64,000 bases of DNA from Vicia villosa (lineage: Eukaryota > Streptophyta > Magnoliopsida > Fabales > Fabaceae), in the NCBI RefSeq assembly GCF_029867415.1, contig NC_081186.1:30569915-30633914 (forward strand), in the 5' to 3' direction. The translations under genes were made by a program, and so were the position numbers. Below, piece by piece: positions 11,670 to 23,076 of the stretch. How positions within the stretch are numbered: position 1 is the stretch's first letter; each line of letters starts with the position of its first letter. Under the pieces are notes generated by a model. That model was not told where the DNA came from, searched no databases, and was given only the letters and a program-made list of their open reading frames with translations.

Positions 11670-12450
11670 TGCGTTTTCACGCCTTCATGGCAAGGAAAAC
11701 TGCAAATTATGACAGGGTTCTAGACATGCTGGCGCAGATTTTGTCTTAGCTAGGGTCTTAGTCTTTGGTCTTAGTAGTTTTCTTTCCTTGTTGCATCTGC
11801 TTGTTAAACATAAGAACCTTTGTAATATCTTTTGATTATCAATGAAAAGTTTCTTTGTTTTTTACATTCCAGTGATTTTATTTGTCGTTTTATACATCTG
11901 AATCTTTTGGAATATTATTTTTGATGATATGACAAAAAGGGGGAGAAGATAAATGATAAATGATTTGATTAATCTATCAGTTGCTGGGTAAAACTCCCAC
12001 ACATTTACTAACAAGAACTGCAAGTTCTATATGGTTTAAGTGTTTTGCAGGTATAAAGAAGTGAAGAAAATCTTCAAAGCAAACACAAGAAGCAAAACCA
12101 TAAGAAGCGTTATTTTGTAAAAAGAATAAGCTTATGGAAACTGAAGCAAGCTGAGTGCTATCAAGCTTCAGAATCAGAAGCACTGATAATAGAATTTGAT
12201 CCAAAATTTGTCTATTTGCTTTGACAAAATTCTATTTGCTCTGATACATTATTTTAGCCTATATGGCTCTGATACATATCATGTGTTCTAATATACATTT
12301 TATGTTCTGACTCGTTCATGCTGACTTTTGTCGTTTAGTTTTTGTTCTGTAACATTTCAGGATGTAGAGATGCTCTGATGATGCTCTGGTACATTCAACA
12401 ATGTTCTGATACAAATCTAGCATGAAGTAATGTTGGTAGAAATTCAAAGC

Positions 12451-12720
12451 TCTGAAGCTATCCGAGGGAAGCAGAAATCAGAAGCTGTGAATGTTCTGAA
12501 GATCAAAGAAATTCAAGTTCTGAAGCTGTCCTAGATGGAAGCAGGAATCAGAAGTTGTGAATGTTCTGAAGATCAAAGAAATTCAAGTTCTGAAGCTGTC
12601 CTGAATGGAAGCAGGAATCAGAAGCTGTGAGTGTTCTAGGGATCTAAAGAAATTCAAGTTCTGAAGCTGTCCAATGGAAGCAGAAGTCAGAAGCTATGAA
12701 TTCTCTGAAGACAGAAGCTT
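12451..12720 (+). repeat. 70 bp tandem repeat in Copia-1 3' region
   Basis: About four copies begin with CTGAAGCT(G/A)TCC at 12451, 12520, 12590 and 12661. Each contains GGAAGCAG, TCAGAAG and GTTCTGAAGATC. The surrounding DNA is also rich in TCAGAAG words. Confidence 0.85.
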
Positions 12721-12785
12721 ATGTGATCGTCTCTACCGAAATAATCAGGGAAGTCTTTTATTAAAGTTCTTCGAGTATTTATTTC

Positions 12786-12948
12786 AGGGGGAGATTATTT
12801 ATCTCAGGGGGAGATTGTTAATCTCAGGGGGAGACATATTCACATGCTTATGCTATAGCTGTGTAATTTGTCTTTTGCCGTCTGCTCTTTCTGATCGCAA
12901 ATTCATATCATTTATATATGTTTTTTTCATCATCAAAAAGGGGGAGAT
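12786..12948 (+). promoter_or_regulatory. Multiple polypurine tracts before the Copia-1 3' LTR
   Basis: Three near-identical CAGGGGGAGA tracts lie 20 bp apart (12786, 12806, 12826). The primary tract AAAAAGGGGGAGAT abuts the LTR (to 12948), and a further AAAAAGGGGGAGAA lies near 11936. Polypurine tracts prime plus-strand DNA synthesis. A cluster of them upstream of the LTR is a reported hallmark of Sireviruses, and Copia-2 carries the same arrangement. Confidence 0.85.
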
Positions 12949-14167
12949 TGTTAGAACAAGATTTGTTCTGATCAATTATCTTAGTTTTGATGATAACAAT
13001 AATATGAATTTTTCTTAAGATAATATGGTACTCTAATCAAATGCAATTTCCTTTTCAGGAAATATATATAAAGAGTATGCATAAATCAGCGCTCAGAAGC
13101 TTTGACTCAGAAGGTTCAGCATGCAACATCAGAACATGGTCTGGCAAGACATCAGAAGATGGTCGAAGCAGAATCAGAACATGGGTCTATGGAAGCATCA
13201 GAAGAACATGAGATCAGAAGCACTGAAGTTCTGATGGTATCACGCTCAGAAGCACTTCAAGGTCAGAAGATCAGAAGATGCTTTGCACCAAGCTGTTTGA
13301 CTCTGATGATATTCAAACGTTGTATTCACAAACATCAGATCAGAAGAAAGTACAAGTGGCAGGCTACGCTGACTGACAAAAGGAACGTTAGAAGATATTA
13401 AAGGCAACGTCAGTAGACACAGCGTGAACAAGGCTCGAGGTAGTTGACAAAAGCGTATAACATTAAATGCGATGCTGTACGGAACACGCAAAGCATTAAA
13501 TGCATTCAACGGTCATCTTCTCAAACGCCTATAAATATGAAGTTCTGATGAGAAGCAAGGTTAACAAAAATTCTACACAAATTCTGTGAATATTAACTTG
13601 CTGAAACGCTAGTCAAACTCAAAGCTCAGAATCTTCATCTTCATCAAAGCTCACTACATTGCTGTTGTAATATATTAGTGAGATTAAGCTTAAACGTTAA
13701 GAGAAATATCACAGTTTGTGATTATAGCTTTTAAGAAGCAATTGTAATACTCTAAGAAGTCTTAGCTTGTGTCTAAGCAGTTGTAACTAGAGTGATCCTG
13801 TAGATCAGAATACTCTAGGAAGTCTTAGCTTGTGTCTAAGCAGTTGTAATTAGAGTGATCACGTGGTGGTCAGGATACTCTAAGAAAGTCTTAGCTTGTG
13901 TCTAAGCAGTTGTTCCTGGAGTGATCAGGTTGTGATCAGGATACTCTAGAAGACTTAGTTGCGGACTAAGTGGAAAACCATTGTAATCCGTGCGATTAGT
14001 GGATTAAATCCTCAGTTGAGGTAAATCATCTCTGCGGGGGTGGACTGGAGTAGTTTAGTTAACAACGAACCAGGATAAAAATAACTGTGCAATTTATTTT
14101 TATCTGTCAAGTTTTTAAAGCTACACTTATTCAAACCCCCCCTTTCTAAGTGTTTTTCTATCCTTCA
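12949..14167 (+). repeat. Copia-1 3' LTR
   Basis: This 1219 bp LTR runs from TGTTAGAACAAG to CTATCCTTCA and directly follows the polypurine tract. The next five bases, ATATT, should be the target duplication, but its partner lies beyond the window. The TATA box is at 13530-13537. Like the 5' copy it carries the roughly 60 bp internal repeats. Confidence 0.95.
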
Positions 14168-14221
14168 ATATTTCCAACTCCTGATGGGGTGATAGTACTT
14201 ACCATCATCTAACTCCAAAAA

Positions 14222-15856
14222 TTAGCCAGAAGATCCAGTACTTTCAGCCAAGCATCTCTTCTGGATGTTCAGAAAATCAGTCTGAAAATCCTTCTTAAAG
14301 ACTTTCCACAACTTGCGAAGAACAACATGATCCATCTTGGACTCATGAGCAGCTTTCAGAGTCTCCAATCCAGTTCTGACCTTATACTTCAACAAGTCAT
14401 AGCAAGCATTGATAGAGGGTTCAGGAGGATTGAAAGTGAAACAATAATCGGGGTAAAGAAGACTATAGGGTTTTGATTCTCTTGAGAACAAAGCAGGGGT
14501 GGTAGAAGATGAAGAATCTATGGTGGAGGTGGTTGAGAGGATATTTTCAGAAGGAAGATGGGGAGAGATAGCATTTTGTGGTTGAGGGTTTAGAACAGGT
14601 GTAGAAAGAAGTGGTTGGTTTCTGTTTGTGGTGATGGAAGAAGATGGAGTGACAGAAGAAGGAGGCTTTTTCTGAGGGGGGCGTTCAGAAGAAAGGTAAA
14701 TTTTATGAATGAGCTTCTCAAGCTGTTCATCAGTTCTTTTAGGTTTGAGAGACTCTCTGGGTTTCTTCTGCTTCTTTGCTTGCTTAGAATCAAGGCCTTC
14801 TTCTGTTGCCTTTCTCTTCAGTTTCTTTTCTTTCTTCTTTTGTTCCTTCTTTCTTAACTCATCCAGAGATGGAAGAGTTCTTCCTCGGATCCATGCATGA
14901 TCAATAGAAGTTTGAGCTTTAACGCATGACTTCAGATATTGTTTAACAGATTTGTCTAGCTCCTCTTTGAACATATGAGAAAAACCCACAACAGGAGTTC
15001 TTCTAGTCAAAATATCTGGAAACATTGTTGAAGGAGTGGTCACTTGGATAGCAGTCAGAATAACCCCTTGGATAGCAGTCAAGTTTTTAGATGGGCCAAA
15101 TGTTCTCAGAACATCTATCAAGCCACTCTTAATCAGAATATTTGAAATCATCCTTCCAAGAGGGATAGTATTCCTCTTGAGGTTGGGAAACTTCTGACGT
15201 TCTTCATCTCTTGTTTCTTCAATATTAGTCTTCAGATGATGAAAAAGAATGTGTGGTAGATTAACTCTCATGCCTTTTTCAATACAGAATAATATATACT
15301 TCTGATCTTGATTAACATAGGTAGCAGCCCTTGATGATTTTCTATGATAGAGAGATCCCAGAATGATCTCAGCCCATACTCTGTAGGAAGACTTAAAGGC
15401 AGTAGTGAAAGTAGAGGCGATACCAGAAGTAAATAACTCTCTATCAACTTTCTCCCAATCAGTTCTTCCATGAAGAGCACCAGTGATTCCATCCAAACCA
15501 TCAAGACCATACAGTTTCCTTATCAGTTTCTCAGTCACAACAACTTCATGCCCTAGCACGAAGGAGATGATAACAGTTGAAGTAACCGTTGCATGTGTCT
15601 AGAAATCCTTAACCAATATAGGATACACTGGTCCAATCAACCTTTCAAAGTAGTTTGACCATTCTTGTATCAGCATAGCAGTTTTGGTTTTGAAATCATG
15701 TGCCATAAGATTTTCAAAATCCACCATTGTTTCACAGAGAACCTCCAGTTCATTAAAAGGAATCGAACAAGATTTCAAAGGAGTAAATGCAGATCGCTTT
15801 TGATGAACTTGATGTTGCGATGATACCTTGCGTTGAACATTCGAAGATAAAGCCAT
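14222..15856 (-). pseudogene. Copia-3 env-like (plant transposon) protein, nonsense-broken
   Basis: One minus-strand frame runs from the ATG at 15856 with a single internal TAG (15599-15601) where Copia-2 has tryptophan (KDF*THATV versus MDFWTHATV), then on to a stop at 14222. The N-terminal block (VLCETMVDFENL, WSNYFERLIGPVYPILV) is the conserved region annotated as envelope-like or plant transposon protein in Sireviruses. A lysine-rich, possibly nuclear-targeting stretch (KKKEKKLKRK) and a serine/proline-rich part follow. No convincing membrane span is visible, so the name envelope rests on gene position, not demonstrated function. The true C-terminus is lost: a TAA replaces a phenylalanine codon and Copia-1 abuts soon after. 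Confidence 0.75.
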
Positions 15857-15975
15857 GGATTCACACTGAGATTCAAGTTTAGTAACTAGGGTTTATGCAG
15901 AATGAGAGAGATGAACGAGAAAAGACAACGAACAAAGAGAGAGAATGTAAAGAGATGAAATGTTATGAAGATGAG

Positions 15976-15983
15976 TTTATATA
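15976..15983 (-). promoter_or_regulatory. TATA box upstream of the Copia-3 env-like gene
   Basis: On minus, TATATAAA lies about 127 bases before the env-like ATG at 15856 and is followed by a CT-rich leader. Copia-2 has the same motif at about the same distance (20529-20536). This is compatible with a promoter dedicated to the third gene. Confidence 0.55.
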
Positions 15984-16450
15984 GGCACGGATTTAAAATG
16001 AAATGCAATATGTTTCTGAATGAACAGGATTACAGAAAATCAAATGCATTTAATGTTGAGTGACGTTAGGGCAAAACGTGATATTTGAAATGATTTGCAC
16101 AGTTATCTAGGGCGGCGTCTCATCAACTGCATGCATGCTTGTCCCTTTAGAGTGAACACGTGTTCATCTTTTGGAATAGCTAGTGACAGCTGTTTTACTT
16201 TAAAAGAGATTCTGAATCAACTTAGACATATGAAACGTTAGCTATAACAGAATCAGAATATCTAACGGATCAACAATCAGAACTTCTTATAAAAGAAAAA
16301 ATAAATGATCATTTCAAATCTAATCCATATATCAGAACTTCTCATCTTCTCATTCTGGGCATAAATCCATACTAAGATTCTTCAGAATGAACTTAAACCT
16401 ATCTTCAGCAAGGGGTTTTGTAAAGATATCAGCCCATTGATAGTCTGTAT

Positions 16451-17583
16451 TGAAGGATAGAAAAACACATATAAAAGGGGGGGTTGAATAAGTGTAGCTT
16501 TAAAACTCTTAAGATAAAAACAATTTGCACAATGATTTTTATCCTGGTTCGTTGTTAAATAAACTACTCCAGTCCACCCTCTTGGAGTGATTTACCTCAC
16601 CTGAGGATTTAATCCACTAATCAATCTTGATTACAATGGTTTTCCACTTAGATACCCTCTAAGTCTTCTAGAGTATTCTGATCACAACTTGATCACTCTA
16701 GGAAATCAATGCTTAGATACCCTCTAAGACTTCTAGAGAATCCGATCACAACTTGATCTTCTCTAGTACCTTTACAAATGAATGTAAACAAATTCTTACA
16801 AGAGTATTCCAATGCTTCTTAATAAGCTATAATCACAACTGTGATATTTCTCTTAAGTTCTAAGCTTAATCTCACTAAGATATTACAACAGCAATGTAGT
16901 GAGGTTGAAGATGAAGTTTGAGAGCTTTTCATGTTGACAGCATTTTTGTATTTTGCGTGAAAGTGTTATGTTCAGCTTCTCATCAGAACTTCTATTTATA
17001 GGCGTTTTGAGAAGATGACCGTTGGGAGCATTTAATGCGTTGCGTGATCCATACAGCATTGCATTTAATGTTTCACTCTTTTGTCAACTACCTCGAGCTT
17101 TGCTTTTCCTGCTTTAACTGACTTTTCCTTTAATAGCTTCTAACGTTCCTTTTGTCAGTCAGCGTAGCCTGCCATCTTGTAATTGCTTCTGATCTGATCT
17201 TTGTAGATACAATATTTGAATTAATCAGAGTCAAACAGCTTGGTGCAGAGCATCTTCTTGTCTTCTGACTTTGAAGTGCTTCTAGCGTGATACCATAAGA
17301 ACTTCAGCGCTTCTGCTTCTGAACTCAAGTTCTTCTGATGCTTCAATAGACCATGTTCTGATTCTGCTTGACCATCTTCCGATGTCTTGCGAGAGCATGT
17401 TCTGATGTTGCATTCTGAACCTTCTGAGTCAGTGCTTCTAGCGCTGAATTGTGCATACTCTTCATATATTTCATGAAATGGAAAATGCATAGGATTAGAG
17501 TACCACATTGTCTTATACAAAATTCATATACATTGTTATCATCAAAACTAAGAATATTGATCAGAACAAATCTTGTTCTAACA
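16451..17583 (-). repeat. Copia-2 3' LTR
   Basis: On minus it runs from TGTTAGAACAAG (17583) to CTATCCTTCA (16451), 1133 bp. It is clearly related to the Copia-1 LTR but has diverged and lost part of the 60 bp internal repeats. The TATAAATA motif is kept at 16993-17000. Confidence 0.92.
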
Positions 17584-17745
17584 ATCTCCCCCTTTTTGAT
17601 GATGACAAAAACATATATAATTGATATGAATTTGCAATCAGAATATCAGATGACCAACGACAATTACACAGTTATAGCATAAGCATATAAACATAGTGTG
17701 TGAATATGTCTCCCCCTGAGATTAACAATCTCCCCCTGAAATAAA
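17584..17745 (-). promoter_or_regulatory. Copia-2 multiple polypurine tracts
   Basis: On minus, AAAAAGGGGGAGAT abuts the LTR, CAGGGGGAGA tracts lie near 17708-17745, and a further AAAAAGGGGGAGAA lies near 18363-18377. This mirrors Copia-1 and marks the LTR as the 3' one. Confidence 0.85.
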
Positions 17746-18391
17746 TACTGGAAGAATTTATAAATAAAAGACTTCCCTGAGTATTTTCCATTTCAGTCGA
17801 GACGTTCACATTTGTCTAGAACTTCAGAACATTCAGAGCTTCTGCTTCTTGCTTCCATAGGACAGCTTCAGAGCTTTGAATTTATTCTTGAATCATTGCA
17901 TGCTTGATTGTATCGGAGCATTCTTGAATGTACCAGAGCATCATCAGAGCATCTCTACATCCTGAAATGTTTCAGAACAAACTAGACGACAAAAGTCAGA
18001 GCATGAATGAGTTAAAACATTCATTTAAAAAGGAACATGTATCAGAGCAAAAACTCTGGTAAGTTCTTAAACAGAATGTGTATCAGAACATATAAGGGAT
18101 AAGAATGTGTTATAGCATATTCTACCATGAGAATATCATATCATTCTTCCTTCTTGCTTCTGATCTTGAAGCTTCACAGCACTAAGCTTGCTTCAATTTC
18201 CAAGAACATGCTTCTTTCTTGAATAGCATATTCTTCATGTATTTGCTTCTTATGCCAATCCTGCAAAGAATCTTAACAACATAGAACTTGCAAATATAGT
18301 TAGGAATGTTGAGACTTACTCCCAGCAACTGATAATATAAATCAAATCAATTATCACGTTTTTCTCCCCCTTTTTGTCATAACATCAAAAA

Positions 18392-20415
18392 TCATTTAAA
18401 AGATTCAGAATCAGCTTCTAACATAGAAGCATCTTCAGCATATTCTGGAACAGGAAGATCAGAATCTTCATTCTCAAGAGCTTGAAGAATCTCAGCCAGA
18501 TTCCTTGGAGGTGTAGGAGCAGCAACTTCTGATGGGTATTCAACTTCTGGATATACCATATCTGGTGCTTTCTTAGAGGGATTCTCCCTTAGCCAGTTGA
18601 ATAATGACTGAAAGTCGCTAGTCAGAATGAGAAATTGAGGCTTCCATACAACCATTGTTAGGCATGGTTCATCTTCCAGCTCATCTACAAATTTCTCTCC
18701 TCAAGAGATCTCCAATTTCTGATTGGATGATAGTACTTACCATCATCAAGCTCTAAGAAGAAACCAGAAGAACCAGATGCCTCAGCAACACATCTCTTCT
18801 GGATGTTCATAGCATCAATCTGAAAATCCTTCCTAAAGATTCTCCATAATCTTCGAAAAGCAGCATGATCCAACTTGGAGTCATGAGCAGCTCTCAAAGT
18901 TTCCATCCTTGTTCTGAACTTAAGCATGAGAAGGTCAAAACAGACATTAATGGAAGGTTCAGGAGGGTTAAAGGCGAATCGATAATCAGGGTACAAAAGG
19001 CAGTAGGGTTTAGATATTCTTGAAGGTAAAGAATGGGTTAGAGAAGGTGTAGAGATTGTGGTGAAAATGGACAAAGATGAAATATCTGAAGGTGTTGGGG
19101 GAATGGCATTTAGTGGTTCAGGGTTCAGAATATGGGTAGAAGGAGATGGTTGGAAACTGTTTGGAATGGTGAAAGAGTTTTGGGGTTCAGAAGGAGGAGG
19201 CTTTATTTGAGAGGAACATGCAGCAGCATCTGCACGAAAAGCTTTCTTGATGAGCTTCTCACGGTATTCATCAGATTGTACTTTGAGAGGATCATAGAGA
19301 GGCTTCTGCTTCTTAGCTGGCTTAGATGCTGCTTCTGAGGCCTTTCTTTTCAACTTCTTTTCTTTCTTCTTCTGTTCTTTCTTCTTCAACTCAGCCAGAG
19401 ATGGAAGATTTCTTCCTTGAATCCATGCAGGATCAACAGAAGATTGAGCTTTGACACAAGACTTCAAATAGCTCTTAACAGACTTGTCAAGCTCTTCTTT
19501 GAACAAGTGAGAAAAACTCTCAACAGGGACTCTTCTAGTCAGAATATCTGGATATATTCTTGGAGCTGAAGTTACCTTCTCAATCAGAAGCATCCTTTGT
19601 AAATCAAAAGCATTCAGAATGTGTCCTTGAATGACAGTTAAGAACTTGGGCGTACCAACAACTCTCAGAAGATCCAACAAGTCACTTTCTATCAGAATGT
19701 CTGAAATCATTCTAGCAAGAGGAATGGTGTTCTTCTTGAAATCTGTATACTTCTTGCGTTCTTCATCTCTTGATTCTTCAATATTTGTCTTCAAATGTTG
19801 AAATAAAATGCTTGAAAGATTAATCTTAGTACCTTTTCCAATGCAGAAAAGTACATACTTATGATCCTGATTAACATACGTAGAAGCAAGAGATCGCTTT
19901 CTATGATAAATAGATCCCAGAATAATCTCAGCCTAAACTCTGTAGAAAGGCTTCAACGAAGTAGTTTGATGAGATGCAGATCCAGAAGAAGTAGACACTT
20001 CTTTATCAACTTTTTCCCAATCAACTCTACCAGGAAGAGCACCTGTGATTCCTTCAGAGTCAACAAGACTATAAAGCTTCCTTATCATCTTCTCAGTCAC
20101 AACCACTTCATGCCCTAATACGAAGGAGATAACAGCAGTTGGAGTAACTGTTGCATGAGTCCAGAAATCCATCACCAAGAGAGGATAAACTGGTCCAACC
20201 AATCTCTCAAAGTAGTTTGACCACCCTTGTGCCAGCATTACAGCCTTTGTTTTGAAATCATGTTCCCACAGATTTTCAAAATCTACCATTGTTTCGCAGA
20301 GAACTTCTAGTTCATTTGAAGGAATAGAACAAGTCTTCAAAGGAGCGTAGCCATATTTGTGTTGAACAAGATGTGCTGAACACATTTTTTGTTGAGTACT
20401 TGAGGATGAAAGCAT
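18392..20415 (-). pseudogene. Copia-2 env-like protein, broken by nonsense and frameshift
   Basis: The minus frame opens with the ATG at 20415 (MLSSSSTQQ) and reads through the conserved N-terminal block (VLCETMVDFENLWEHDF, WSNYFERLVGPVYPLLV). It meets a TAG at 19933-19935 in place of the tryptophan seen in Copia-3 (RVWAEIIL), then continues in frame to 18685. The last 87 codons (18655-18392, SLFNWLRENP) are in another frame, so a small indel lies between. Removing those two lesions would leave a protein of about 660 residues. Features are a lysine-rich stretch (KKKEKKLKRK) and a serine/proline-rich region. No obvious fusion peptide or transmembrane anchor is visible. Function is unknown in plants. 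Confidence 0.75.
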
Positions 20416-20528
20416 GAAGTCACTCTGAGATTCGGTTTAGAAACTAGGGTTTATGCAACAACGAGAGAGGGAGAGAGACAATGAATGAAGAGAGAGAATG
20501 TAAAATGATGAATTAATATGAAGACGAG

Positions 20529-20536
20529 TTTATATA
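20529..20536 (-). promoter_or_regulatory. TATA box upstream of the Copia-2 env-like gene
   Basis: TATATAAA on minus lies about 121 bases before the ATG at 20415, followed by a CT-rich leader (GA-rich on plus). Its position matches Copia-3, while Copia-1 has only a weaker TTTAAATA near 11149. Confidence 0.55.
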
Positions 20537-20911
20537 GAGACGGATTTGAAAAGAAATGCAATATGTGTTTGAATGAACATGATTACAGAAAAACATGGAA
20601 TCAAATGCATTTAATGAGAAATGACGTTAGGAGAGATAACATAATATTCGAAATGATTTGCACAGTTACCTAGGGCGGCATCTCCTCAACTGCACGCGTG
20701 CTTGTCCAAAAAGAGTGAACACGTGCTCATCTTCTGGAAAACTGGTGACAGCTGTTTTGCTTTAAAAGAGATCCTGAATCAACATGGATAATGAAACGTT
20801 GGTAATAACAGAATCAGAACTTCTAATTGATCAACATCAGAACTTCTTATAAGAAGATAAAACAAAACCATTTCAGAACTAATCCATACGTCAGAACTTC
20901 TCATCTTCTCA

Positions 20912-23076
20912 TTATGGGCATAAATCCATACAGATATTCTTCAGAATAAACTTAAACCTATCTTCAGCAAGGGGTTTTGTAAAGATATCAGCCCATTGAT
21001 GGTCTGTATCAACAAAGTTCAAAGATAGAACACCCTTCTGAACATAGTCCCTAATGAAATGATGTTTGATCTCAATATGTTTACCTTTGGAATGTAAGAT
21101 TGGATTCTTAGATAAACATATAGCAGAAGTATTATCACAGAAGATAGAAATGTTACTCTCATATATCTGATAATCTTCTAGCTGACTCTTCATCCAGAGC
21201 ATCTGTGTACTACATCCAGCAGCAGAAACATATTCTGCTTCTGTAGTAGAGAGGGCAATGGTAGCTTGCTTCTTACTGTACCAGGAGATCAGATGACTTC
21301 CAAGAAATTGACAACTTCCAGAAGTACTCTTTCTTTCAATCCTATCTCCAGCGTAATCAGCATCACAGTATCCTACTAAGTTGTACTCTTTAGATCTTCT
21401 ATAGACTAAAGCAACATTAGTAGTACCTTTCAGATACCTCAGAATTCTCTTAACAACTGTTAAGTGAGATTCTCTAGGATCTGATTGGAATCTTGCACAC
21501 AGACAAACACTGAATAGAATGTCAGGTCTAGAAGCAGTGAGATATAGAAGAGATCCAATCATACCTCTGTACAAATTCTGATCCACCTTCTTACTTACCT
21601 CATCCTTACCTAGGACACACGTTGGATGCATAGGAGTTTTGGCTTCTTTACTTTCAGAAAGATTAAACTTCTTCAGAATTTCTTTCACATACTTCGTTTG
21701 ATGAACATACGTTCCATCAGAAATTTGATTGATTTGAATCCCAAGAAAGTACTTGAGTTCTCTCATCATGCTCATCTCGAACTCAGCCTGCATAGACTTA
21801 GCAAACTCCTTTCCAAGTGTAGCATTAGAGGTTCCAAAGATAATATCATCAACATAAATTTGACAAATTAAAATATCTTTCTTAAAGGTTTTACAGAAGA
21901 GAGTAGTATCCACTTGTCCTCTAGTGAAACCATTGTTCAAAAGAAAAGAACTTAATCTTTCATACCAAGCTCTAGGAGCTTGCTTCAATCCATACAATGA
22001 TTTCTTTAATTTGAAAACATGTTCTGGAGACTTAGAGTCTTCAAAACCAGGAGGTTGGTGGACATACACTTCCTCTTCTATATAACCATTTAAGAAGGCA
22101 CTCTTAACATCCATCTGATATAGAGTGATGTTATGTTGAGCGGCAAAAGAAATCAATAAGCGAATAGATTCTAACCTGGCCACTAGTGCAAAGGTTTCTG
22201 TATAGTCAATCCCTTCTTGCTGACTATAGCCCTGAGCAACCAGTCTAGCGTTGTTTCTTACAAATTCTCCTTTTTCGCTTAACTTGTTTCTGAAGACCTA
22301 CTTGGTTCCAATGATGTTGAACCCTTTTGGTCTAGGAACAAGATCCCATACATCATTCCTTGTAAACTGTTTTAGTTCTTCTTGCATGGCAATTATCCAG
22401 TCTGTAACTTCTAGAGCTTGATCAACAGAAGTTGGCTCGATCAGAGAAACAAGACCTAATTGACCTTCTGCATTGTTCTTTAGGAATGATCTGGTTCTGA
22501 TAGGATCTTCTTTCTTTCCCAAAATGACATCTTCTGAGTGAGCAGAGGCGAGTCTAGAAGATCTTCTGACAGTTGGTTCTTCAGAAATTCTGAGATTCTC
22601 TAAAGAAGCAGCAACTTGATCTTCTGATCCTTTGCTTCTGGGTTCTCCAGCTTCTGAGTCACAGACTTCAATATCTACAAAATTCTCAAACTACTTTGAC
22701 TTTTCAAGACCAAGCTTATCATCAAATCTGATGTTAATTGATTCTTAAACAATCAATGTTTCAGTATTGTGTACTCTGTAGCCTTTTGAGCGTTCAGAAT
22801 ATCCAAGAAGGAAACACTTCTGTGCCTTAGAATCAAACTTACTCAGATGATCCTTAGTGTTCAGAATATAACAAGTACATCCAAAAGGATGAAAATATGA
22901 AATGTTGGGCTTTCTTTTCTTCCACAATTCATAAGGAGTCTTATTAAGAATAGGTCTTATAGAGATTCTATTCTGAATATAACATGCAGTGTTTATTGCT
23001 TCTGCCCAGAAGTGCTTAGCCATATTAGTCTCATTGATCATGGTTCTGGCCATTTCTTGTAGAGTCCTATTCTCTC
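20912..23076 (-). pseudogene. Copia-2 pol: integrase end, RT and RNase H
   Basis: On minus this reads from integrase (NRTLQEMARTM) through the linker, RT (TKARLVAQGYSQQ-like region, YVDDIIFG) and full RNase H (YCDADYAGDR, TTEAEYVSAAG, ADIFTKPLAEDRF) to a stop at 20912. Premature stops are TAA at 22745-22747 (glutamate in Copia-1), TAG at 22691-22693 (glutamine) and TAG at 22298-22300 (tryptophan of TKWVFRNK). The final 423 codons, covering most of RT and all of RNase H, remain open. It is split from the rest of integrase by Ogre-A at 23077. Confidence 0.9.

Larger units (their letters stand above)
1..14167 (+). mobile_element. Copia-1: Sirevirus-like Ty1/copia LTR retrotransposon, 5' end beyond window
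   Basis: The order is partial 5' LTR, iMet-type primer binding site, gag, protease-integrase-RT-RNase H, a decayed env-like locus, several polypurine tracts and a 3' LTR. Integrase before RT defines Ty1/copia. The extra locus after pol and the repeated polypurine tracts are typical of the Sirevirus (SIRE/Maximus) lineage. A 5.1 kb solo Ogre-like LTR splits RNase H. Window base 1 matches base 13487 of the 3' LTR, so roughly 540 bp of the 5' LTR lie outside. The two LTRs show 5 substitutions over 681 shared bases plus a C-run length change (11 versus 7), so the insertion is young. A nonsense codon at 10493 and the solo LTR make this copy defective. Confidence 0.95.
14168..16450 (-). mobile_element. 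Copia-3: fragment of an older Sirevirus-like copy
   Basis: On minus, this starts inside the end of pol (ADIFTKPLAEDRF, plus about 16390-16449) and runs through the spacer and env-like gene to 14168. It parallels Copia-2 (about 18705-21005), with similar spacing of about 500 bp between the end of pol and the env-like ATG. It is interrupted by the Copia-1 LTR at 14168 and the Copia-2 LTR at 16451. It was therefore present before either insertion. Confidence 0.85.

Noticed and set aside
14590..14900. Several plus- and minus-strand frames over the env-like gene
   Set aside because: Low-complexity lysine/glutamate and serine codons open shadow frames; only the 14222-15856 minus frame has homology to Copia-2.
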